Position numbers and translations under genes: made by a program. This document shows positions 38,439-48,255 of a stretch of DNA of 64,000 bases, piece by piece. Each line of letters starts with the position of its first letter. Within the stretch, counting starts at the first letter, position 1. Source of the stretch: Pseudomonas viridiflava (GTDB lineage Bacteria; Pseudomonadota; Gammaproteobacteria; Pseudomonadales; Pseudomonadaceae). The DNA lies in contig NZ_UUPU01000044.1 of assembly GCF_900591205.1 (NCBI RefSeq), positions 1-64,000 on the forward strand, given 5' to 3'. The notes under the pieces are model-generated. The model had not been told where the DNA came from and did not search any database. It worked only from the letters and a program-made list of their open reading frames with translations.

Positions 38439-39682
38439 AGATCGCCATTATCGGTAGCGGCATCGCCGGGCTCACCAGCGCGTACCTGCTCAGCCGTCGC
38501 CACGAGATCACGCTGTTCGAGGCGGGCGACCGCATCGGCGGGCACACCCACACCGTCAACGTGACGGTGGAGGATAAAAGCTATGCGGTGGACACCGGCT
38601 TTATTGTGTTCAACGACTGGACCTACCCCAACTTCATCCGCCTGCTGGGGCAGATCGGGGTGAAGTTCAAACCCACCGAAATGAGCTTTTCGGTGTGCGA
38701 CCAGCACGAAGGCTTCGAGTACAACGGCAACAACCTCAACAGCCTGTTCGCGCAGCGCCGCAATATTCTGTCGCCGGGCTTCTGGGGCATGTTGCGCGAC
38801 ATCCTGCGTTTCAATCGCCAGGCACCGCTGGACTTGCAGGCGCAACGCATCAGCGCCGACATGACCCTGGGCGATTACCTCGAAGCCGGGGGCTATGGCC
38901 CACGGTTTATCCGGCATTACATCGTGCCGATGGGCGCGGCGATCTGGTCGATGTCCCTGGCGGACATGCTGGGTTTCCCGTTGCAGTTCTTTGTGCGCTT
39001 CTTCAAGAACCACGGTTTGCTGTCAGTGAACAACCGGCCGCAATGGTGTGTGATCGAAGGCGGATCGAGCAGCTACATCGAACCGCTGACGCGCAGCTTT
39101 CGCGAGCAGATCCGCCTCAATTGCCCTGTGCATAACGTTGCGCGCACCGACGACGGCGTGGTTATCCACAGCCCCGCCGGCAGCGAGACCTTTGATCGAG
39201 TGGTGTTTGCCTGCCACAGCGACCAGGCCCTGGCGTTGCTTGCCGACCCAAGCCAGGCCGAACAGGAGATCCTTGGCGCCCTGCCGTATGCCGACAACGA
39301 CGTGGTGCTGCACACCGACACTCGTCTGCTGCCGGACCGCAAACTGGCCTGGGCCAGCTGGAATTATCGACTGACCGGCAACGCACAGACCCAGGCCGCC
39401 GTCACCTACGACATGAACATCCTGCAAGGCATCGACAGCGCCACCACTTTTTGCGTGAGCCTCAACCAGACGTCGATGATCAACCCGCTGAAGGTCATCG
39501 CCCGTTACACCTACGCCCATCCGCAATACAGCCTGGCGGCAGTGGCCGCCCAAGGCCGCTGGGAAGAATTGTGCGGCGCGCGCAATACCTTTTACTGCGG
39601 CGCGTATTGGGCCAATGGGTTTCACGAAGACGGCGTGGTCAGCGCCTTGCGCGTGGCCCAAACCTTTGGGGAAATCCTGTGA
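38435..39682 (+). CDS. FAD-dependent amine-oxidase-like protein
   Basis: A 415-residue flavoprotein starting at GTG (38435) with KIAIIGSGIAGLTSAYLLSRRH and an FEAGDRIGGHTHTV motif. It belongs to the flavin amine oxidase/phytoene-desaturase-like superfamily found beside DUF1365 and cyclopropane-synthase genes in many bacteria. It overlaps the SDR stop by 4 bp (GTGA). The likely substrate is a lipid acyl chain or isoprenoid, inferred from neighbours only. Confidence 0.88.
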   Translation: MKIAIIGSGIAGLTSAYLLSRRHEITLFEAGDRIGGHTHTVNVTVEDKSYAVDTGFIVFNDWTYPNFIRLLGQIGVKFKPTEMSFSVCDQHEGFEYNGNNLNSLFAQRRNILSPGFWGMLRDILRFNRQAPLDLQAQRISADMTLGDYLEAGGYGPRFIRHYIVPMGAAIWSMSLADMLGFPLQFFVRFFKNHGLLSVNNRPQWCVIEGGSSSYIEPLTRSFREQIRLNCPVHNVARTDDGVVIHSPAGSETFDRVVFACHSDQALALLADPSQAEQEILGALPYADNDVVLHTDTRLLPDRKLAWASWNYRLTGNAQTQAAVTYDMNILQGIDSATTFCVSLNQTSMINPLKVIARYTYAHPQYSLAAVAAQGRWEELCGARNTFYCGAYWANGFHEDGVVSALRVAQTFGEIL

Positions 39683-40488
39683 ACAGCGCCCTGTACAGCG
39701 GCTGGATCGCCCATCGCCGGTTCGCGCCCAAGGCCCACGCCTTTCGCTACCGCATCGGCCTGCTGTACCTGGATTTGAGCGAACAAGAGGAGGTGCTCGG
39801 GCTGTCGCCGCTGGCCGGCACGAGCCGCCTGGCACCCTTCGGGTTTCGCCAGCAGGATTACCTGCGTGAATTCACACGCCACGGCATGAGCTTGAGCGAC
39901 GCCGTGCGTCAGGAAGTCGGCAAGGCTCTGGGGCGTACCCCTCAGGGCGTTATCTGCCTGCTGACCCAGGCCCGCAGTTGGGGCCTGGCTTTTAACCCGG
40001 TGAGTTTCTTCTACTGCTTCGAGGCCGACGGGCAACTGGCCGCGATCCTGTGTGAAGTGACCAACACCCCATGGCGCGAGCGCTACCACTACGTGTTGCC
40101 GGCCCAGCCTCTGGGCGCCGATGAACACCAGCACTTCGCTGTGGCCAAGGCATTTCATGTGTCACCGTTTTTGCCGCGTGACCTGGAATATCGCATGAGC
40201 TTCAGCCCGCCCGCCGCCCGGCTCGGCGTGCACATGGCCGACTGGCAAGGCACGCAAAAAGTCTTTGACGCCACCCTGAGCCTGCAAAAGCAAACGCTGA
40301 ACCGCGCCAGCCTGCACCGCTATCTGTGGCGCTTTCCGTGGATGACCGCCAAGACCTGCCTGGCGATCTACTGGCAGGCCCTGCGCCTGCTGCTCAAACG
40401 CACACCGATTTTTTCCCATCAGGCCGCCGATGGCGCCTCTCGTACTGCCGTCGGGTATACCAAGGATCGCCGCCATGAAATCCCCTAG
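39679..40488 (+). CDS. DUF1365 protein
   Basis: A 269-residue protein of unknown function. It has the family motifs LYSGWIAHRRFAPKAHAFRYR at the start, SWGLAFNPVSFFYCF and AVAKAFHVSPF in the middle. It is nearly always found between an FAD-dependent oxidoreductase gene and a cfa-like gene, which suggests a shared lipid pathway. The GTG start (39679) overlaps the previous stop; a longer open frame to 39451 is a shadow. Confidence 0.88.
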   Translation: MNSALYSGWIAHRRFAPKAHAFRYRIGLLYLDLSEQEEVLGLSPLAGTSRLAPFGFRQQDYLREFTRHGMSLSDAVRQEVGKALGRTPQGVICLLTQARSWGLAFNPVSFFYCFEADGQLAAILCEVTNTPWRERYHYVLPAQPLGADEHQHFAVAKAFHVSPFLPRDLEYRMSFSPPAARLGVHMADWQGTQKVFDATLSLQKQTLNRASLHRYLWRFPWMTAKTCLAIYWQALRLLLKRTPIFSHQAADGASRTAVGYTKDRRHEIP

Positions 40489-41746
40489 TTTATCGGTCAA
40501 AAGTAACCGCCTGAACGTCAACGGCATGACCAGTGCGCTGCTGCGCAAGGGCGTGCTGCGCCAACTCAGCCAATTGCGCCACGGCCAGCTGGTGGTGATC
40601 GAGGAGGGTGAACGGCAGGTATTCGGCGCACGCGAAGCGCACCTGCTGGGGGAAATCCACATCCTCGATTCGGCGGTATGGGGCCTGGTGGCGGCCAACG
40701 GCTCCATCGGCGCGGGCGAAGCGTTTATCCACGGTTACTGGACCAGCCCGGACCTGACCGCCGTGGTGCGCGTGATGGTGAGCAACCTCGACGTGCTCGA
40801 CGCGATGGAAGGTGGCCTGGCGCGACTGGCGCGGCCCTTCACCCAGGGTTTGCACTGGCTCAACCGCAACACGCGCAAAGGTTCGCAGAAAAACATCGCC
40901 GCCCATTACGACCTGGGCAACGACCTGTTCGAAGAATTCCTCGACCCGACCATGATGTATTCGGCCGCACAATTTCTCACCGCCGACGACACCCTCGAGC
41001 AGGCGCAACTGAACAAGCTGGAACGCATCTGCCAGAAGCTGGCCCTCAAGCCCGGCGACCATCTGCTGGAAATCGGCACCGGCTGGGGCAGCATGGCGCT
41101 GTACGCCGCGCAGCATTACGGCTGCAAGGTCACCACCACGACGCTCTCCAAGGAGCAGTTTGCCTACACCGAAAAACGCATTGAAGCCCTGGGGCTGCAA
41201 GGCCAAGTGACCCTGCTGTTGCAGGACTACCGCGACCTCACCGGCCAGTACGACAAGCTGGTGTCGATCGAGATGATCGAAGCGGTAGGTCATCGCTTCC
41301 TGCCGACCTATTTCAAACAGTGCGCGCACCTGCTCAAGAGCGATGGCCTGATGCTGCTGCAAGCCATCACCATCCGTGAGCAACGTTTCGAGCAGGCCAA
41401 AAACAGCGTGGACTTCATCCAGCGCTACATTTTCCCCGGCGGCGCCCTGCCATGCGTGCAGAACATGCTGCAGATTGTCAGCCGCGACACCGATATGAAC
41501 CTGCTGCACATGGAGGATTTCGGCCTGCACTACGCACGCACCTTGCGCCTGTGGCATGAGAATTTTCGCCGGGCCCATGGTCGCCTGACGGAATTGGGCT
41601 ACGACGAGTATTTCCTGCGCCTGTGGGAGTTTTACCTGTGCTACTGCGAGGGCGGGTTTATGGAGCGCACCATCGGCACCGCACAACTGCTGCTGGCCAA
41701 ACCGTCGGCCATCAACCCACCGTTGCTCGGGCGTTTCAGTGCTTAA
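40475..41746 (+). CDS. Cyclopropane-fatty-acyl-phospholipid synthase-like methyltransferase
   Basis: A 423-residue SAM-dependent enzyme acting on unsaturated acyl chains of membrane lipids. The N-terminal lipid-binding domain ends near residue 125. The methyltransferase domain has HYDLGNDLFEEFLD, LLEIGTGWGSMALYAA (SAM site), SIEMIEAVGHRF and YIFPGGALP. In the photo-oxidative operons of other bacteria, members make furan fatty acid precursors (UfaM type), so the product may not be a cyclopropane. It overlaps the DUF1365 gene by 14 bp. Confidence 0.92.
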   Translation: MKSPSLSVKSNRLNVNGMTSALLRKGVLRQLSQLRHGQLVVIEEGERQVFGAREAHLLGEIHILDSAVWGLVAANGSIGAGEAFIHGYWTSPDLTAVVRVMVSNLDVLDAMEGGLARLARPFTQGLHWLNRNTRKGSQKNIAAHYDLGNDLFEEFLDPTMMYSAAQFLTADDTLEQAQLNKLERICQKLALKPGDHLLEIGTGWGSMALYAAQHYGCKVTTTTLSKEQFAYTEKRIEALGLQGQVTLLLQDYRDLTGQYDKLVSIEMIEAVGHRFLPTYFKQCAHLLKSDGLMLLQAITIREQRFEQAKNSVDFIQRYIFPGGALPCVQNMLQIVSRDTDMNLLHMEDFGLHYARTLRLWHENFRRAHGRLTELGYDEYFLRLWEFYLCYCEGGFMERTIGTAQLLLAKPSAINPPLLGRFSA

Positions 41747-42230
41747 GACGCTGGCCAATGCCGCGCTCTTCCAGTGCGGCTGGTTTGCCTGCGTGTTGGG
41801 CGGGGACAGCCGCTGGCTGCTGGTGGGGCTGGCAGTGCTGGCGGTTCACCTGTTGTGGATAAGTGGCTGGTCCAAAGAGGGCCAGGTGATCCTGGCCGTG
41901 ACCTTGCTGGGGACGGTGGTCGACACGTCGCTGCGTACTTTTGGCGTGTTTCACTTCACCCTGCCGGGGCCTGTGATTCCCGTTTGGCTGATCCTGCTGT
42001 GGGCGCTGCTGGCCACGACCCTGCGCCATTGCCTGGCCTGGAGTGCAGCGCCCTGGTGGCGGGCCAGCCTGTTGGGTGCACTGGGTGGGCCACTGTCTTA
42101 TTACGCCGGCAGCCAGTTGGCGGGGGTCAGTTTCGGTTATGGCACCACGCCAACCCTGATCGGCCTGGCGCTGCTCTGGGCCCTGCTGTTTCCTCTATTG
42201 CATTGGATCGCCGGGCAGTTGGCACACTGA
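41739..42230 (+). CDS. DUF2878 membrane protein
   Basis: A 163-residue inner-membrane protein with about five hydrophobic helices, starting at GTG 41739, which overlaps the cfa-like stop by 8 bp. It is the last gene of the light-response run. DUF2878 proteins have no known function but recur beside DUF1365 and cfa-like genes. Confidence 0.85.
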   Translation: MLKTLANAALFQCGWFACVLGGDSRWLLVGLAVLAVHLLWISGWSKEGQVILAVTLLGTVVDTSLRTFGVFHFTLPGPVIPVWLILLWALLATTLRHCLAWSAAPWWRASLLGALGGPLSYYAGSQLAGVSFGYGTTPTLIGLALLWALLFPLLHWIAGQLAH

Positions 42231-42284
42231 CGTCCGTCTGAGCATTCATACGCGTAACACCTGCTTGCCTTACACTGCGCGCCT

Positions 42285-42590
42285 ATGACCAACATCCCCC
42301 ACACCCAAATCACTGAACCCGCCGTCACGTGCTCGACGTGCGCGGCCTGCTGCTGCCAGCTGGAGGTGATGCTGATCACCGACACCGGCGTGCCGGAGCG
42401 CTATATCGACACTGACGACTGGGGTGGCGAAGTCATGCTGCGCCTGGATGACGGCTGGTGCGCGGCGCTGGATCGGGACACGATGATGTGCACGATCTAC
42501 GAGCGGCGGCCGCTGATTTGCAGGGAATTCGAGATGGGCGCGCCGGAATGCTTGACCGAGCGAGAAGGGATTGCGACGGCGTATCGCTAA
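42285..42590 (+). CDS. YkgJ-family cysteine cluster protein
   Basis: A 101-residue protein with the family pattern CSTCAACCCQLE, then C in DGWCAALD, C in MMCTIYERRPLICREFEMG, and C in APECL. The eight or so conserved cysteines suggest an Fe-S or zinc cluster. Function unknown. It starts 54 bp after the DUF2878 gene and may or may not belong to the same transcript. Confidence 0.88.
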   Translation: MTNIPHTQITEPAVTCSTCAACCCQLEVMLITDTGVPERYIDTDDWGGEVMLRLDDGWCAALDRDTMMCTIYERRPLICREFEMGAPECLTEREGIATAYR

Positions 42591-42596
42591 CCCGCT

Positions 42597-42682
42597 GTGG
42601 GAGCCGGGCTTGCCCGCGATTGGATCACCTCGCTCAATCGGTTAAACCAAGGTGTCCGCATCGCAGGCAAGCCAGCTCCCAC
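42597..42682. repeat. REP doublet (REPIN) between the YkgJ-family gene and pagL
   Basis: GTGGGAGCCGGGCTTGCCCGC + GAT at the left, and the complement of GTGGGAGCTGGCTTGCCTGC + GAT at the right. The left arm carries an extra C and other differences, so the arms are not identical, unlike in 11691-11775. Confidence 0.88.
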
Positions 42683-42707
42683 AGGGGTTTAGCAGGGCTC
42701 TGAAGAA

Positions 42708-43226
42708 TTACAGCGGCATGGTGTAGTGCAGCGAGTAGCTCTCTACCCCATCGTTATTGCTGCTGATGCCGGCATTGGAATAGTGCGTGGCGCGAATGCC
42801 CACTTCATGCCCACCGGTGAAGCGCAGGCCGAAACCCAAGCGGTCTTCGAATTGAAAAGCCTGCCCGATGTTGTTGTCTTCCAGGCGAGTGCGGGAGAAC
42901 ACCGCCACACCGATCCCGGCCTCGATGTAAGGTTTGACCGACTGCCCGGCAAACTCATACACAAACACCGGCGAGAACGACAGGCTGCTTGCACCCGCGC
43001 GGTCGTCACCTTCCCAATAGGTGTAGGCGCCGCTCCAGTAACCGGTCAGGCGACCGACATCGCTCTGCATCCAGCTCTTGTCCCAATCGGACGTCAGCCC
43101 CAAACGATAGGTGAGCGTCGAATCACTGGTGGCCCCCAGGCCAAACTCAAGGCCGGCCGCTTGCGCCGAAAAAGAGTGTCCCACCACAGCGGCCGCAATC
43201 GCGGCCAAACAGAACAAGCGCTTCAT
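42708..43226 (-). CDS. pagL: Lipid A 3-O-deacylase PagL-like
   Basis: An outer-membrane barrel enzyme of the acyloxyacyl-hydrolase/PagL family, which removes the 3-O acyl chain of lipid A. The 172-residue protein has a signal peptide ending about SAQA (residue 23), eight predicted strands, and the active-site motif THYSNAG (His and Ser two apart, about residue 147). The ATG at 43224 has AAAGGA upstream. It is monocistronic and convergent with the YkgJ-family gene. Confidence 0.88.
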   Translation of the reverse strand: MKRLFCLAAIAAAVVGHSFSAQAAGLEFGLGATSDSTLTYRLGLTSDWDKSWMQSDVGRLTGYWSGAYTYWEGDDRAGASSLSFSPVFVYEFAGQSVKPYIEAGIGVAVFSRTRLEDNNIGQAFQFEDRLGFGLRFTGGHEVGIRATHYSNAGISSNNDGVESYSLHYTMPL

Positions 43227-43337
43227 AAGAAACATCCTTTCCGAACGAAGTTATATGGTTTTGTACAGGCAATCTGGCTATAGAAGCCGACGCAGTGTCA
43301 GAAGTTCAGCTTCTATCCGCGATATTTCACGAATTTT

Positions 43338-44132
43338 TCACGCGCTGAAGCTTCGCACAACTCCGTTATATTTCCATAGTGTCGGTAGGATATTTCTGAG
43401 GTGATACACATCGCCACTCGTCCAGAACTGCGCAGGCTGCGGATTACCGCTGGCCAGCAGGTCGCGCTCGCCGAGCAAACGTTTGAGTTGGCGCGCCACC
43501 GCGGCGCCGGTGTCGATCAGAATAATGCTGGGGGGCAGCATCTGCGCCAGAATCGGCTTGAGGAAGGGATAGTGGGTGCAACCGAGGATAATCGTGTCGC
43601 AACCCGCGCTGAGCAACGGGTCGATATAGCCCTGCAACAGCTGGCGCAGCGCCGCGCTGTTCAAGTCGCCGGTCTCTATCAGCTCCACCAGGCCCGGGCA
43701 GGGCTGGGTAATCACGCGCACATCCGTTGCGAAGCGATCCAGCAACGCGGCGAATTTGGCGCTTTGCAGGGTGCCGGTGGTGGCGAGCACGCCGACCACA
43801 CCACTGCGCGTGGCAGCGGCGGCGGGTTTGACGGCAGGCTCCATGCCCACCAGCGGCCAATCGGGGTAGTCCTGACGCAACTCCGCGACCGCCGCGACCG
43901 TCGCGGTATTGCAGGCAATCACAAACGCCTTGGCGCCCTGCGCACGGAAAAACTCGGCGACTGACCGGGAGCGTTCAAGAATGAACGCCGGGGTTTTCTC
44001 GCCATAGGGGATATGCCCGCAATCGGCCACATACAGCAGCGACTCATGGGGCAATAGCTGCTGAATTTCGTCCAGCACGGTCAGGCCGCCGATGCCGGAG
44101 TCGAACACACCGATGGGCGCGCTCTTAACCAT
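43338..44132 (-). CDS. murI: Glutamate racemase MurI
   Basis: Makes D-glutamate for peptidoglycan. The 264-residue protein has [14 protein letters not shown], and the two catalytic cysteines in ACNTATVAA (about 74) and LGCTHYPFL (about 185). The ATG at 44130 overlaps the moeB stop by 8 bp. It is last of the hemA-prfA-prmC-moeB-murI operon, a conserved pseudomonad order. Confidence 0.96.
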   Translation of the reverse strand: MVKSAPIGVFDSGIGGLTVLDEIQQLLPHESLLYVADCGHIPYGEKTPAFILERSRSVAEFFRAQGAKAFVIACNTATVAAVAELRQDYPDWPLVGMEPAVKPAAAATRSGVVGVLATTGTLQSAKFAALLDRFATDVRVITQPCPGLVELIETGDLNSAALRQLLQGYIDPLLSAGCDTIILGCTHYPFLKPILAQMLPPSIILIDTGAAVARQLKRLLGERDLLASGNPQPAQFWTSGDVYHLRNILPTLWKYNGVVRSFSA

Positions 44133-44880
44133 GTTGCGTCCCGCAGACACTGCAACCGGGGTCACGCTTGACGCGCAACTCGCGAAAACGCGTGGTCAAC
44201 GCATCAATCAGCAACAAGCGGCCCACCAGCGGCTCACCGAAACCTGCCAGCAGTTTCAAAGCCTCCAGCGCTTGCAGGCTACCGACTACGCCCACCAGCG
44301 GGCCGACCACGCCAGCTTCGCTGCAGGTGAGTTCGGTATCGCTGCCATGCCCGTATAAACAGTGGTAGCACGGGCTGTCGGCGCGACGCGGGTCGAATAC
44401 CGACAGCTGCCCCTCAAGGCGAATCGCCGCGCCGCTGATCAACGGCTTGCCGCCGGCGACGCAAGCGGCATTCACCGCTTCGCGGGTGGAGAAGTTGTCG
44501 CTGCAATCGAGCACCACGTCCACCGCCGCCACCGCCGCCGCCAGGGAATCGGCATCCAGCGCGCTGCGATGGGCAATCAGGCTGACTTGCGGGTTGATGG
44601 CGCTCAGGCGGCGCAGGGCCGAATCGACCTTGGTTTGCCCGACGCTGTCGGTGTCATGAATGATCTGACGTTGCAGGTTGGTGAGGTCGACGGTATCGAA
44701 ATCCGCCAGGTGCAACTCGCCCACACCGGCGGCGGCCAGGTACAACGCCACTGGCGCACCGAGGCCGCCGAGGCCGACAATCAAGGCGCGGCCGTTTTTC
44801 AGGCGCAACTGACCCTCGATGTCGACATGCTGCAACAGAATCTGTCGGCTATAGCGCAACAGCTCCTGATCGGTCAGCAC
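44125..44880 (-). CDS. moeB: Molybdopterin-synthase adenylyltransferase MoeB
   Basis: An E1-like enzyme that adenylates MoaD for molybdopterin synthesis (also ThiF-like). The 251-residue protein has the nucleotide motif [15 protein letters not shown] (about 34-48), the [10 protein letters not shown] segment, and two zinc-binding CxxC pairs, CYHC and CSVC. It overlaps prmC by 7 bp and murI by 8 bp. Confidence 0.95.
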   Translation of the reverse strand: MLTDQELLRYSRQILLQHVDIEGQLRLKNGRALIVGLGGLGAPVALYLAAAGVGELHLADFDTVDLTNLQRQIIHDTDSVGQTKVDSALRRLSAINPQVSLIAHRSALDADSLAAAVAAVDVVLDCSDNFSTREAVNAACVAGGKPLISGAAIRLEGQLSVFDPRRADSPCYHCLYGHGSDTELTCSEAGVVGPLVGVVGSLQALEALKLLAGFGEPLVGRLLLIDALTTRFRELRVKRDPGCSVCGTQHG

Positions 44881-45704
44881 GGTCGACGTCCAAGGCTGAT
44901 GCGCTCGTGGCCGCCAAGGTCAATGCGGCTATGCACCTCTTCAAATGCCTCGCTCAGCAGTAAGTCACGCACCGCTGCTGCCTGGTCGTAACCGTGTTCC
45001 AGCAGCAACCAGCCCCCGGCGTTCAGGTGGGCCGGGGCTTGCTTAATGATCAGGCGCAAGTCGTCCAAACCGTCATGGCCCGCCACCAGCGCGCTGGCCG
45101 GCTCAAAGCGCACATCACCCGCCGCCAGGTGCGGATCGTTAGCGGCGATATACGGCGGGTTGCTGATGATCAGGTCGTAGGCATGCCCTTGCAGCGCGCC
45201 GAACCAGTGACTGCTCAGCACCGTGGCATTGTTGAGGCGCAGGCGCTGACGATTGCGCTCGGCCAGGGCCACGGCTTCCAGCACGCGGTCGACGGCAGTC
45301 ACCTGCCAGGCCGGGCGTTCGCTGGCCAGGGCCAGGGCGATGGCGCCGCTGCCGGTGCCCAGGTCGAGAACCTTGGCGGGCGTGGCCGGCAACAGTTCCA
45401 ACGCCGCTTCCACCAGCAACTCGGTGTCCGGACGCGGGATCAGCGTGTGGGGCGCGACCTCCAGGTCGAGCTTCCAGAAACCCTGCTGGCCGAGGATATA
45501 GGCCACCGGCTCACCGCCGCGACGGCGTTGCAGGTAACCGGAAAAGGTCAGCGCGTCTTCGCTGCTGACGATTTTTTCCGGCCAGGTGTGCAGGTAGCTG
45601 CGGGACTTGCCCAGGGCCGCTGCCAGCAGCAACTCGGCATCCAGACGTGCGGTAGGTGAATCTGGCAGGTCAGCGGCGCGCAACAGGCTGGCGATGATGG
45701 TCAT
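44874..45704 (-). CDS. prmC: Release-factor glutamine methyltransferase PrmC
   Basis: Methylates the Gln of the GGQ motif in release factors RF1 and RF2. The 276-residue protein has VLDLGTGSGAIALALA (SAM site, 112-127) and the NPPY motif at 182-185. It directly follows prfA, whose product it modifies, with no gap. Confidence 0.97.
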   Translation of the reverse strand: MTIIASLLRAADLPDSPTARLDAELLLAAALGKSRSYLHTWPEKIVSSEDALTFSGYLQRRRGGEPVAYILGQQGFWKLDLEVAPHTLIPRPDTELLVEAALELLPATPAKVLDLGTGSGAIALALASERPAWQVTAVDRVLEAVALAERNRQRLRLNNATVLSSHWFGALQGHAYDLIISNPPYIAANDPHLAAGDVRFEPASALVAGHDGLDDLRLIIKQAPAHLNAGGWLLLEHGYDQAAAVRDLLLSEAFEEVHSRIDLGGHERISLGRRPC

Positions 45705-46787
45705 TTATTCACCTATCGCCGCGAGTTGATCCGCCTGGTATTCGGCGAGCAACGGCTCGATCACCGCATCCACGCCACCGGCAAGAATCTCGTCCAGGGA
45801 ATACAAGGTGAGGTTGACCCGATGGTCGGTGACCCGGCCCTGGGCAAAGTTGTAGGTACGGATGCGCTCGGAACGGTCGCCCGAGCCCACCAGCAACTTG
45901 CGCTCGCTGGCAATCGCGTTGGCGGCGGCGCTGGTCTGCTGGTCATTGAGTTTGGCCGACAGCCAGGACATGGCCCGCGCCCGGTTCTTGTGCTGGGAAC
46001 GCTCTTCCTGGCACTCGACCACGATGCCCGACGGCAAGTGGGTGATGCGGATCGCGGAGTCGGTCTTGTTGACGTGCTGACCACCGGCGCCCGACGAGCG
46101 GTAGGTGTCGACGCGCAGGTCCGCCGGGTTGATCTCGATGGCTTCCTGCTCGTCCGGCTCAGGCAACACCGCCACGGTGCACGCCGAGGTGTGAATGCGG
46201 CCTTGGGACTCGGTGGCCGGGACCCGTTGCACGCGGTGCGCGCCGGATTCGAATTTCAGCTTGCCGTAGACGTTATCGCCTTCAACCCGAGCGATGACCT
46301 CTTTATAACCGCCATGCTCGCCTTCATTCTCGGAGAGGATCTCGACCCGCCAGCCACGGCGCTCGGCATACCGCGAATACATGCGAAACAGGTCGCCGGA
46401 GAAAATCGCCGCCTCGTCGCCACCGGTGCCGGCGCGGATTTCGAGGAACACGTTGCGTCCGTCGTTGGGGTCTTTGGGCAGCAGCATGCGCTGCAGGTCA
46501 CCCTCCAGCTCGACGAGTTTTTCCTTGGCTTCGCGGACTTCTTCCACGGCCATTTCGCGCATGTCCGGGTCGCTGTCCTTGAGCAGCGCCTGGGCGCCTT
46601 CAAGGTCGGCCTGGACTTTCGTGAGGTGCTTGTAGGTCGTCACAATCGGCTCAACTTCGGCGTATTCCTTGGAATAAGCACGGAATTTGGTCTGATCGGA
46701 GATGACCTCGCCGTCGCCGAGCAAGGCGGTCAGTTCTTCGAAACGGTCCTGGAGCACGTCCAGTTTATTGAGCAGTGACGCTTTCAT
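45705..46787 (-). CDS. prfA: Peptide chain release factor 1
   Basis: RF1 recognises UAA and UAG and triggers release of the chain. The 360-residue protein has the GGQ motif in [16 protein letters not shown] (about residue 235) and the PAT-type recognition loop, here [14 protein letters not shown]. It overlaps hemA by 4 bp (ATGA). Confidence 0.98.
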   Translation of the reverse strand: MKASLLNKLDVLQDRFEELTALLGDGEVISDQTKFRAYSKEYAEVEPIVTTYKHLTKVQADLEGAQALLKDSDPDMREMAVEEVREAKEKLVELEGDLQRMLLPKDPNDGRNVFLEIRAGTGGDEAAIFSGDLFRMYSRYAERRGWRVEILSENEGEHGGYKEVIARVEGDNVYGKLKFESGAHRVQRVPATESQGRIHTSACTVAVLPEPDEQEAIEINPADLRVDTYRSSGAGGQHVNKTDSAIRITHLPSGIVVECQEERSQHKNRARAMSWLSAKLNDQQTSAAANAIASERKLLVGSGDRSERIRTYNFAQGRVTDHRVNLTLYSLDEILAGGVDAVIEPLLAEYQADQLAAIGE

Positions 46788-48073
46788 TGCGATTTTTTAT
46801 CCGAAGAGCTATCTGACGCGCCCTCACCGAGGGCAAAGAGTTCCTGGGCCATGGCCAACGCATCGAGGCGGCCTTCGGCGGTAAGCTTTTTTAATTGTAC
46901 GCTGGGCGCATGCAGCAGCTTGTTGGTCAGGCCACGCGCCAGTTGCATCAGCACCTCCTCGGCGCTGCTGCCATTGGCAAGCAGGCGCTGGGCCTTGAGC
47001 AACTCCTCGTCGCGCAGGCGTTCGCCCTGCTGACGATACGCCTTGAGCACATCCACCGCCGCCAGTTCACGCAGGCGCACCATAAAATCTTCGGCGCCGG
47101 TGCTGACCATTTCCTCCGCAGCCTGAGCCGCGCCCTGGCGGCTCTTGAGGTTTTCGGCGACTACTTCATGCAGATCGTCGACGCTATAGAGGTAAACGTC
47201 GTCCAACTCGCCGACTTCTGGTTCGATATCCCGGGGAACGGCGATATCCACCATAAAGATCGGCTTGTGCTTGCGCAGTTTCAGCGCGCTTTCCACCGCG
47301 CCCTTGCCGAGAATCGGCAACTGGCTGGCGGTGGAGCTGATCACGATATCGCTGCGCACCAGCTCGGCCGGGATATCCGACAGCAGCACGGCATGGGCAC
47401 CGAACTGCTCGGCCAGAATGCTGGCACGCTCCAGGGTGCGGTTGGCGACCACAATTCGCTTCACGCCGAGGTCATGCAGGTGACGGGCAACCAGGGTGAT
47501 GGTTTCACCGGCGCCAATCAGCAGGGCCTGGCTGCGCTGCAAGTCACTGAAAATCTGTTTGGCCAGGCTGACGGCGGCAAACGCCACCGACACCGGGTTT
47601 TCGCCGATAGCCGTGTCGGTGCGCACCTGCTTGGCGGAATTGAACGTAGCCTGGAACAGCCGGCCCAGCAGCGGGCCGACGGTGCCGGCCTCACGCGCCA
47701 CGGCGTAGGCGGACTTCATCTGGCCCAGAATCTGCGGTTCGCCCAACACCAGCGAGTCGAGCCCTGCGGCCACACGCATCATGTGACGAACTGCCGCATC
47801 GTCTTCGTGCACATAGGCACTGGCGCGCAGGTCCTCAAGGCTCAAATGGTGGTAATCGGCCAGCCAGCGCAGTACCACATCAGCGCAAAGATGTTCCTGC
47901 TCTATATAAAGCTCGCTGCGATTGCAGGTCGAAAGGATCGCAGCTTCGCGGCTGTCGGTGAGCCGGCAGAGCTGCTGCAAGGCCTCAACCAACTGCTCTG
48001 GCGTAAACGCCACGCGCTCGCGCACGTCTACGGTTGCAGTCTTGTGGTTAATACCGAGTGCGAGGAAGGCCAT
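46784..48073 (-). CDS. hemA: Glutamyl-tRNA reductase HemA
   Basis: First committed step of tetrapyrrole synthesis, giving glutamate-1-semialdehyde. The 429-residue protein starts [13 protein letters not shown] and has the catalytic cysteine C50 in STCNRSE, the NADPH domain with [16 protein letters not shown] and the dimerisation domain at the C-terminus. It heads the operon; the 182-bp region to the divergent lipoprotein gene holds its promoter, which I could not place. Confidence 0.98.
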   Translation of the reverse strand: MAFLALGINHKTATVDVRERVAFTPEQLVEALQQLCRLTDSREAAILSTCNRSELYIEQEHLCADVVLRWLADYHHLSLEDLRASAYVHEDDAAVRHMMRVAAGLDSLVLGEPQILGQMKSAYAVAREAGTVGPLLGRLFQATFNSAKQVRTDTAIGENPVSVAFAAVSLAKQIFSDLQRSQALLIGAGETITLVARHLHDLGVKRIVVANRTLERASILAEQFGAHAVLLSDIPAELVRSDIVISSTASQLPILGKGAVESALKLRKHKPIFMVDIAVPRDIEPEVGELDDVYLYSVDDLHEVVAENLKSRQGAAQAAEEMVSTGAEDFMVRLRELAAVDVLKAYRQQGERLRDEELLKAQRLLANGSSAEEVLMQLARGLTNKLLHAPSVQLKKLTAEGRLDALAMAQELFALGEGASDSSSDKKSQ

Positions 48074-48255
48074 TCAATATCGCTGATGATGTCGGGAAGC
48101 CGACAATTGTCCTACTTCGAAAGATTCAGAACAACCACCGTCGTCTATTGTCCTAATCACTTGTGCCTATAAAGGCATCCACTGAGACTCGGTTATGTTT
48201 GGCCGAAGGCTTGTGTCATGATGATCCGACCGCAGGTTAGTCGTCCTCTTCCTAT

